From assembly GCA_046846435.1 (NCBI GenBank), contig CP128407.1, positions 1 through 64,000 on the forward strand: a stretch of 64,000 nucleotides of DNA, given 5' to 3'. A program made the translations under genes and the position numbers. Positions within the stretch are counted from its first letter, which is position 1; every line of letters begins with the position of its first letter. This document shows, in pieces, positions 58,327 to 64,000 of this stretch. The notes under the pieces are model-generated. The model searched no databases. It was not told where the DNA came from and saw only the letters and a program-made list of their open reading frames with translations. Source of the DNA: Nanosynbacter sp963524495. Lineage in GTDB: Bacteria; Patescibacteriota; Saccharimonadia; Saccharimonadales; Saccharimonadaceae.

Positions 58327-59904
58327 ATGACGAAGAAGTATATTTTTGTAACTGGTGGGGTGTTGTCTGGTGTCGGTAAGGGAATCACGGCGGCGAGTAT
58401 CGGCGCGGTGCTGCAGGCCAAAGGCATCGCCGTGTCGGCACAAAAGTGCGATCCGTATCTGAATGTTGATGCTGGACTATTGAGCCCAAAAGAGCACGGC
58501 GAGTGCTTTGTGACCAAGGACGGTGCCGAGACCGATTTGGATTTGGGTCATTACGAGCGGTTTTTGGATTTGGAACTGACGCGGAAAAACACCACGCTGT
58601 CAGGTAGACTGTTGCGTGATCTTATCGCCGATGAGCGGGCCGGCAAGTTTGGCGGCCAGACGGTACAGATGGTGCCGCATTTGACTAATTCTATCAAGGC
58701 AGCTATCCGCGAGGCGGCCGAGGGCGACGTTCATATTGTGGAAATTGGCGGCACAGTTGGCGACTACGAAGGCCTGAGTTTTATCGAGGCGATCCGCGGT
58801 TTTGCGCTGGATGTGGGGCGGGAAAATTGCCTGTTCGTGCACGTGGTGTACGTGCCGTTTTTGGAGGCGTCGCACGAGTATAAGACCAAGCCAGCTCAGA
58901 ATGCGCTGGCAGATCTTCGTGGTTTTGGTATTATGCCGGATGTGGTAGCGGTGCGGACTGAGGGCCATGACAAGCCGCCGCGCAGTATCGGCGAAAAAAT
59001 TGCTATTTCGTCTGGCGTGCGCCGTGAGGGAATTATTATGATGCCAAATGTCGATACGGTATATGAAGTGCCATTGACGGTGTATCGCGATTTGGGAAAG
59101 TTGCTCGGCGAATTTACCGACAATTCAGTGGAGCCAAATTTACAGCGATGGAAACGTTTGGCAAAGCGTGATAAAACTGAGTATGCCAAGCGGGTAACCG
59201 TCGGTCTGGTGGCTAAATACATTGATAATTCTGATACCTACTTGTCAGTGACCGAGGCGCTGAAGTCTGCCGCTTGGGCGAACAAAAGCGAGATTTCTAT
59301 CAAGTGGATTAACGCTGAGACGGCGAGCGAAGCTGATTTTGCCAGCGTTGACGCTATCGTGGTGCCGGGTGGTTTTGGTACGCGCGGCGTGGAGGGCAAG
59401 ATCAAGGCGGCTGAGTATTGTATAAAAAACAACAAGCCGTATTTAGGAATTTGCTTGGGTTTGCAGGCGGCGGTTATTGCGGCGGCGCGCTTGGGCGGCG
59501 TGGCGAATGCTAACAGTGAAGAGTTTGGCGCTGAGCCTGGCGCGAATGTGGTGTACATCATGGACGGCCAGCAGGGCAAGCAGTCGACCGGCGGCACGAT
59601 GCGCCTCGGCGATTATCCGGCGGTGCTGAAATCTGGTTCACTTGTGGCTAAAACATACGGTTTAACAGAGGTAACTGAGCGGCATCGCCATCGCTACGAA
59701 GTGAATCAAGAGTTTGTTCAAGTGATTGAGCGGGGCGGTTTGGTGATTTCCGGCACATCGCCGGACGGCCAGCTGGTGGAATTTATCGAAGCGCCGCATC
59801 ATCGGTATTTCGTGGCTACGCAAGCTCACCCTGAATTTAAGTCGCGCCCATTCCGACCGCATCCGCTATTTGACGGGCTGATTCGAGCTGCCTTGACAAA
59901 GTAA
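58327..59904 (+). CDS. pyrG: CTP synthase
   Basis: PyrG makes CTP from UTP, ATP and glutamine. The 525-residue enzyme has the synthase domain (1-265) with FVTGGVLSGVGKGI, QKCDPYLNVDAGLLSP and ETDLDLGHYERF, and the glutamine amidotransferase domain (about 290-525) with PGGFGTRG, the nucleophile in GICLGLQ and the catalytic His-Pro-Glu in AQAHPEFKSRP. The ATG at 58327 is preferred to the GTG one codon earlier because GGAG is at the right distance. Confidence 0.97.
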   Translation: MTKKYIFVTGGVLSGVGKGITAASIGAVLQAKGIAVSAQKCDPYLNVDAGLLSPKEHGECFVTKDGAETDLDLGHYERFLDLELTRKNTTLSGRLLRDLIADERAGKFGGQTVQMVPHLTNSIKAAIREAAEGDVHIVEIGGTVGDYEGLSFIEAIRGFALDVGRENCLFVHVVYVPFLEASHEYKTKPAQNALADLRGFGIMPDVVAVRTEGHDKPPRSIGEKIAISSGVRREGIIMMPNVDTVYEVPLTVYRDLGKLLGEFTDNSVEPNLQRWKRLAKRDKTEYAKRVTVGLVAKYIDNSDTYLSVTEALKSAAWANKSEISIKWINAETASEADFASVDAIVVPGGFGTRGVEGKIKAAEYCIKNNKPYLGICLGLQAAVIAAARLGGVANANSEEFGAEPGANVVYIMDGQQGKQSTGGTMRLGDYPAVLKSGSLVAKTYGLTEVTERHRHRYEVNQEFVQVIERGGLVISGTSPDGQLVEFIEAPHHRYFVATQAHPEFKSRPFRPHPLFDGLIRAALTK

Positions 59905-59921
59905 AAAACTTATGCTAACAT
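59893..59921 (+). promoter_or_regulatory. Strong promoter after pyrG
   Basis: TTGACA (59893-59898), a 17-base spacer and TAACAT (59916-59921) with extended TGC. It drives the small gene at 59958. The TTATGCTA block is shared with the promoter at 26718. Confidence 0.65.
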
Positions 59922-59957
59922 ACAGCCAGATAGTACCTAAAATAAAAAGGAATAAAA

Positions 59958-60113
59958 ATGGCTGAAGAAACAATTGAAATGCAGGATCCGCTTGATAAGA
60001 CGACGCTGAGTCATGACGATACCTCGGCGCTTGGGTATGTTTTGCGTCACGTCAAGGGCTCGAGTCCGAGTTCGGTGACGCTGCTGCAGCTGGAAGAAAT
60101 GGGTCAGGAGTAA
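59958..60113 (+). CDS. Small protein of unknown function
   Basis: A 51-residue acidic protein (starts MAEETIEMQDPLDKTTLSHD; later segment YVLRHVKGSS) with its own strong promoter and an AAAGGA ribosome site. It ends 30 bases before argS. The strong promoter, ribosome site and complete frame support a real gene; no family was recognised. Confidence 0.6.
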   Translation: MAEETIEMQDPLDKTTLSHDDTSALGYVLRHVKGSSPSSVTLLQLEEMGQE

Positions 60114-60143
60114 AACTGCTTGCCGTCTGCTATACTGGAAGGT

Positions 60144-61775
60144 ATGGAACAGATTATTTCTCAGGCGGTGAAGCAACTTTTCGATCAAGATGTATCGGTG
60201 CAATTAACGCGCCCCGACCCAAAGTTTGGTGACTTTGCGACGAATGTGGCGCTGCAGCTGGCCAAGCCGCTGGGTAAGAATCCGCGCGAGATTGCCGAGG
60301 CGATTGCCGAAGAGCTGCGTGGTCGTGAGGAATTTAGTGATGTCAGTGTGGCTGGACCAGGCTTTATCAACGTGACGTTAAGCGATCAAGCGGTGTTGGA
60401 GTTACTGAAAGTGCGACCAGCGACCAGTCGTGCAGGGCAAACAGTGGTCATTGAAACCAATTGCCCAAATCCATTTAAGGCCATGCACATCGGTCATGCT
60501 CTGAATGCGATTTTGGCGGACACTATGGCGAATTTGCTGGCGGTAGATGGTGCGTCAGTACACCGAGTTAGTTACCACGGCGATGTCGGTACGCATGTCG
60601 GCAAGAGCATGTGGGCGATTCTTCGCGAAATTGACGGTGATGTTGGCAAGTTAGACGCTATTCCGGCTGATAAGCGCAACGAGTTTATGAGTCGTATGTA
60701 TGTTGAAGGGGCACGGGTGGCTAAAGAATCGCCAGAGGTACGGGTGAAAATTGATGAGCTGGCCAAGCAATCGTTTGTGTTGGACGATCCGCTATATAAG
60801 CAAGTGTACGAGATTTGTAAAGCCTGGAGCTTTGATGAAGTTGATGCCAATGTGGCGCGGCTGGGCAATGTGCCAATTGAGCGGCGTTATGTCGAGAGCG
60901 AGACTGAAGTGCCAGGCAAGGCCTTGATCAAAGCAAAAACCCCAGAGGTCTTTACCAAATCAGATGGTGCGTACATCTTCAAAGGTAGCCAATACGGTGC
61001 TTTTGATAATGTGTTTATCGGTTCGCACGGTAACGGTTTGTACGGTGCACACGATATGGGGCTGATTCAGCTGAAACATCAGGATTATCCGAACTTAGAT
61101 TTGTCAGTTACGGTCAACGGCGAAGAGCAGGCGGCGTATTTCCGCGGAGTGATTGCCGCTAGTGAACTGGCAATTCCAGAACTGAAGGGTAAATTGTTTA
61201 ATTATGCGACTGGCCTGGTCAAATTAACAACTGGCAAGATGAGTTCGCGCACCGGTGAGGTGATTACCATTGATTGGCTGTTCAACGAGTTCAAGAAAGC
61301 CATCACACAAGCTGGCGGCGAGCCGACTGACGAGGTGGTGGCGGGCGCGCTGCGCTATCAATTCCTGAAGGTAAAAATCGGCAGCGACGTGGTATTTGAT
61401 ATCAATGATGCGGTGAGTCTCACCGGTAACACCGGTAGCTATTTGCAATACGCGCACGCTCGGGCGCGCGGGATTTTGGCAAAGTCTGAACAGGCAGTCA
61501 CGTTCCCGACGGAATTATTTGACGAAGATCGGCTGCTAGTCAGGAAAATGAGCGAATACGCCGAGGCGGTTAATCGTGCTACCGAGAGCTTGGAGCCACA
61601 TCATATCTGCGCCTATTTGTTTGAGTTGGCGCAGGAGTTCAACCGCTATTACGAGAAAAATCAAGTTGTCGGCAGCGACAAAGAAGCGCACCGTGTCGGT
61701 CTGGTGGCAGTGTATGCTGATATTTTGAAGGCGGGACTCACCATTCTTGGTATCGTTGCCCCTGATAAATTGTGA
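60144..61775 (+). CDS. argS: Arginyl-tRNA synthetase
   Basis: ArgS charges tRNA-Arg. The 543 residues have the N-terminal additional domain (1-100), the HIGH-type motif in FKAMHIGHALNA (about 113-124), the KMSKS equivalent TGKMSSRTG, and the DALR anticodon-binding domain with TGNTGSYLQYAHARARGIL. It begins at the ATG at 60144: a TGCTATACT box lies seven bases before it, so the mRNA should be leaderless; the frame continues to a TTG at 60120 that would lie inside the promoter. Confidence 0.96.
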   Translation: MEQIISQAVKQLFDQDVSVQLTRPDPKFGDFATNVALQLAKPLGKNPREIAEAIAEELRGREEFSDVSVAGPGFINVTLSDQAVLELLKVRPATSRAGQTVVIETNCPNPFKAMHIGHALNAILADTMANLLAVDGASVHRVSYHGDVGTHVGKSMWAILREIDGDVGKLDAIPADKRNEFMSRMYVEGARVAKESPEVRVKIDELAKQSFVLDDPLYKQVYEICKAWSFDEVDANVARLGNVPIERRYVESETEVPGKALIKAKTPEVFTKSDGAYIFKGSQYGAFDNVFIGSHGNGLYGAHDMGLIQLKHQDYPNLDLSVTVNGEEQAAYFRGVIAASELAIPELKGKLFNYATGLVKLTTGKMSSRTGEVITIDWLFNEFKKAITQAGGEPTDEVVAGALRYQFLKVKIGSDVVFDINDAVSLTGNTGSYLQYAHARARGILAKSEQAVTFPTELFDEDRLLVRKMSEYAEAVNRATESLEPHHICAYLFELAQEFNRYYEKNQVVGSDKEAHRVGLVAVYADILKAGLTILGIVAPDKL

Positions 61776-61807
61776 AATATTAGTAAATATTGTATGATAT
61801 GGCAGAG

Positions 61808-62878
61808 ATGGAAAAGTATCTTTCTGCTAATTTGATGACGCCTAAACGGCGATTAGTTAAGGCCGAGTCAGGACTACGACGTGAGCTTTTATTAGACTCG
61901 CAGCAGTTAAAGTTGATTTGTGCGGTGTATGAACAGTCTCCGCAGACGTATGATGATGCAACGAAGGCGGCAGTTGAAATAGCACAGGCAGTGCGACAAA
62001 CGGTGGATTTTGCTCCGACTTTGGCTGACTCACCACCACTCGATGCAGTTGAAGTTGCCAATCGTGAGGCTACAAACTGTTTTGGCCATGTCATTATCGC
62101 ATCAGAGTGTCTGGAGCAGCTCGGAATTGAGCACTGCATTAGCTACGCGAATCAGCATGCCATGGTGACACTATTTGATTGGAGTAGTAGGCGAGCTTTT
62201 TTGCTTGATGTGGCGACGCAGGAGCTATGTTGTGATATGACCGGCGTGATTGGCAGCGGTGCGCCCAACCCGCTTGACCAGCTAGCGATGGGTGAGTTGC
62301 GGGCAGTGAATACATTTTTTTCAGGAGAACTCTTGAAACGGCTACCGCCGTCGATTGATAGGCAAAAGTTTATTAATTCAAGGCCATGGTTGTCGTTTGA
62401 TGCTATTGACGTAGCACAATCTCATGAACATGAGCCTCGAAATCGGATATTACAATTCTTAACATTACCCTCAGTACCGAGGCGTATGTTGCTGATTCAG
62501 CAGTACAATGCCGTCCGACGAGCGGGGTCGGGCAAGATCGAAGCAGCGAGCAAAGGGCTATCAGAATTATCAGGGGTATATCTTGATGTTGATTCGCGAA
62601 ATGGCCTGAAGGAAGTTGATGGGTTGTGTCGTCAGCTAATATTGGCAGGAAAATATGACGAAGCAATTGATTTAGCGACTATGGTGGACGAGAGCTTGGT
62701 TCCAGACGATAAATCGAAAAATAAGTTATTTTTGCCAGATATCATACGAAAAATTGCCAAACAGACAGGAAACAAGGAGCTTGCCTGGCGGGCTATTAAA
62801 CTATACGGGGAGAATCCACCAAATAGCCTGCACAACGGTAAGCTTGCTGCAGCCAGAAAACTTTTAGATAATTTGTAA
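61808..62878 (+). CDS. Transglutaminase-like protein with helical repeats
   Basis: A 356-residue soluble protein. Residues about 85-150 show the transglutaminase/cysteine protease triad layout: Cys in REATNCFGH, His in ANQHAMVTLFD and Asp in FLLDVATQEL. Such folds hydrolyse or cross-link peptides. The last 100 residues are helical with TPR-like character (GLCRQLILAGKYDEAIDLA, ELAWRAIKLYGENP). A promoter TTGTGA, 17 bases, TATGAT (61770-61798) ends nine bases before the ATG at 61808; the earlier ATG at 61799 would abut the -10 box. The assignment to this fold is by motif only. Confidence 0.7.
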   Translation: MEKYLSANLMTPKRRLVKAESGLRRELLLDSQQLKLICAVYEQSPQTYDDATKAAVEIAQAVRQTVDFAPTLADSPPLDAVEVANREATNCFGHVIIASECLEQLGIEHCISYANQHAMVTLFDWSSRRAFLLDVATQELCCDMTGVIGSGAPNPLDQLAMGELRAVNTFFSGELLKRLPPSIDRQKFINSRPWLSFDAIDVAQSHEHEPRNRILQFLTLPSVPRRMLLIQQYNAVRRAGSGKIEAASKGLSELSGVYLDVDSRNGLKEVDGLCRQLILAGKYDEAIDLATMVDESLVPDDKSKNKLFLPDIIRKIAKQTGNKELAWRAIKLYGENPPNSLHNGKLAAARKLLDNL

Positions 62879-62888
62879 AGTTTTATGC

Positions 62889-62894
62889 TACAAT
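62889..62894 (+). promoter_or_regulatory. Extended -10 box of mscL
   Basis: TGCTACAAT; the leader of about 25 bases has the ribosome site AAAGGAG. It shares the TTATGCTA block with promoters at 26718 and 59893. Confidence 0.45.
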
Positions 62895-62924
62895 CAAGAT
62901 GTTACTTAACGTAAAGGAGTTTTT

Positions 62925-63359
62925 ATGGCAGAGAAGAAAGTAGCCAAGAAGGCGACTACCAAACAGACGACTACTAAGAAATCGATTGTGAAAAAACCAA
63001 GCGTGGCAGCGCTGAAAGAAAAGGCAGCGGCGGTCAAGGGCCATGGCGGCGGTTTTATGACCTTTATCCGTGAGCAGGGCGTGGTTGGCCTGGCTGTCGG
63101 TCTGGCGATCGGTACTGCGGCTGGTGATACGGTGAAGAAATTGGTGACGGCGTTCATCGACCCGCTGGTGCAGCTGATTGTCGGCTCGCAGGAAGGTCTG
63201 CAAGCGGCATCATTCTCTGTTGAAATTGCCGGTCGTAAGGGTGAGTTTCTGTACGGTGCATTCGTTAGCTCGCTGATCACTTTGTTAGCGGTGGCGTTTG
63301 TGGTGTATGCAATTATTCACTTTTTGAAGCTGGATAAATTAGACAAGAAAAAAGACTAA
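62925..63359 (+). CDS. mscL: Large-conductance mechanosensitive channel MscL
   Basis: MscL opens under membrane tension to release solutes in osmotic downshock. The 144-residue product has an added basic Lys/Thr-rich N-terminus (1-40), then the family segment FMTFIREQGVVGLAVGLAIGTAAGDTVKKLV (pore helix), IDPLV, and a second membrane helix (about 108-133) before a Lys-rich end. The 40-residue basic extension is unusual for the family. A terminator follows. Confidence 0.88.
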   Translation: MAEKKVAKKATTKQTTTKKSIVKKPSVAALKEKAAAVKGHGGGFMTFIREQGVVGLAVGLAIGTAAGDTVKKLVTAFIDPLVQLIVGSQEGLQAASFSVEIAGRKGEFLYGAFVSSLITLLAVAFVVYAIIHFLKLDKLDKKKD

Positions 63360-63376
63360 TTGGGCCTTAAAAATAG

Positions 63377-63405
63377 ATCCGCCGGACAGATACGGCGGAT
63401 TTTTT
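63377..63405 (+). terminator. Rho-independent terminator after mscL
   Basis: Stem ATCCGCCG / CGGCGGAT with an 8-base loop (63377-63400), followed by TTTTT. Confidence 0.85.
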
Positions 63406-63451
63406 ATGTAAAACGATTTATGCTGGAACAAGATGCGTACCGTACTCAGGG

Positions 63452-64000
63452 CTAGGAAATCAGCGTGCCGACTGATTCGCCGTTGGCAGCTCGGGCAATA
63501 TTGCCGTCGGTGAGTAAGTCGCAGATAATAACCGGGATGTGTTCATCCATAGCCAGACCGATGGCGGCTTTGTCCATGACGGCGATATCGGGGTTAGTGA
63601 GGGCGTCCTGGTATGATAGCTGATCAAGTTTAACAGCGTCTGGAAATCTCACCGGATCCTTATCATATACGCCGTCGACTTTCGTTGTTTTGATCACAAT
63701 GTCGCACTGCATCTCTAGGGCGAGGTTGAGAGCGGCGGTATCGGTAGTCAGGAAGGGCCGGCCAGTGCCGCAGGCAACGATGACGATACGGCCCTTTTTG
63801 ATATGACTAAGAGCACGGCGGAAGGTGTATTGGTCGATGAATTGATTGACCTCAACAGTAGAGAGCGCGCGGGTCGGTAGGTCGGCGTCATTAAAAACGT
63901 CGGCTAGAGCGATGGCGTTCATTAGAGTAGAGAGCATGCCGATATTGTGGGCTGAGACGGGCTGGATACCGTGGCCGATGATTTGGTTGCCGCGGACGTA
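63452..64000 (-). CDS. pyrH: Uridylate kinase PyrH (partial, cut by window end)
   Basis: PyrH phosphorylates UMP to UDP. The visible part is the C-terminal 182 residues of an amino acid kinase fold: NIGMLSTLMNAIALADVF, VNQFIDQYTFRRALSHIKKGRIVIVACGTGRPF (shown here only as positions 28-60), TTDTAALNLALEMQCD, KVDGVYDKDP and the end GESVGTLIS. The frame is open past the window edge, reading YVRGNQIIGHG upstream, which fits the loop before the GMLST block in the family; the N-terminal part is outside. Confidence 0.93.
   Translation of the reverse strand, partial: YVRGNQIIGHGIQPVSAHNIGMLSTLMNAIALADVFNDADLPTRALSTVEVNQFIDQYTFRRALSHIKKGRIVIVACGTGRPFLTTDTAALNLALEMQCDIVIKTTKVDGVYDKDPVRFPDAVKLDQLSYQDALTNPDIAVMDKAAIGLAMDEHIPVIICDLLTDGNIARAANGESVGTLIS

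Noticed and set aside
1..64000. Recoding of TGA (as in SR1/Gracilibacteria)
   Set aside because: Many genes end cleanly in TGA with overlapping next starts (for example 20381, 5785, 41666), so TGA is a stop codon here.
1..64000. CRISPR array, insertion sequence or prophage
   Set aside because: No regularly spaced repeats, transposase, integrase or phage structural genes were seen; the lysozyme-like domain belongs to the secretion operon.

Overview
The window reads as the origin-proximal end of a small, coding-dense bacterial chromosome, most likely a Candidatus Saccharibacteria (TM7, Patescibacteria/CPR) member. The reasons are the dnaA-dnaN start, a type IV secretion-like locus of the CPR kind (PrgI, a split VirB4, giant VirB6-like proteins, tandem small pilins), many short membrane and secreted proteins without recognisable families, Mur ligases lacking their N-terminal domain, and normal use of TGA as stop, which argues against the recoded Gracilibacteria/SR1 groups. 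The assignment is inference; no 16S rRNA gene is present. No gene-free stretch exceeds 300 bases.

Layout. 1-2.7 kb: dnaA (5' end cut by the window), a probable oriC, dnaN. 2.7-18.6 kb: one minus-strand run of nine genes encoding envelope secretion/pilus machinery: two VirB6-like membrane proteins, PrgI, a TraC-like protein and VirB4 ATPase, a giant C39-peptidase membrane protein, a lysozyme-CHAP cell wall hydrolase and three small anchored proteins. 18.7-26.6 kb: lipoprotein, tRNA-Asp, six consecutive VirB2-like pilin genes on the plus strand, Hsp20, ComF, RlmH, an SGNH hydrolase, a tRNA Ser/Ser/Arg cluster and a seventh pilin gene. 26.5-35.6 kb: tRNA-Ser, a His-rich protein, ValS, a FemAB-type transferase, TsaD with a large insertion, a MurE-like ligase and a three-domain RNA repair enzyme. 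35.7-41.7 kb: a giant secreted SGNH hydrolase followed by tandemly duplicated small membrane protein genes with hydrolase-tail remnants. 41.7-45.1 kb: MurF-like ligase and a CIRCE-controlled groES-groEL operon. 45-53.9 kb: proteins of unknown function, a YdcF/VanX-like fusion, a phosphosugar isomerase, a MacB-type ABC exporter and tRNA-Ser. 54-58.3 kb: ribonucleotide reductase operon with a radical-tyrosine-less NrdB. 58.3-64 kb: PyrG, ArgS, a transglutaminase-like protein, MscL and partial PyrH.

How it fits together. The secretion operon, the pilins and several secreted wall hydrolases look like an apparatus for surface attachment and cell wall remodelling, consistent with the host-attached life of this group (inference). 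Housekeeping genes alternate with them.

The most striking general pattern is regulatory: many genes have an extended -10 box (TG-N-TATAAT-like) only 6-9 bases before the start codon and no Shine-Dalgarno sequence, so their mRNAs should be leaderless. The most notable individual systems are the NrdA/NrdB pair (Phe at the radical Tyr site, no C-terminal Cys pair in NrdA), the kinase-phosphatase-ligase RNA repair protein, parS-like palindromes near 29.7 kb, and a tRNA-Arg with the rare GCG anticodon.
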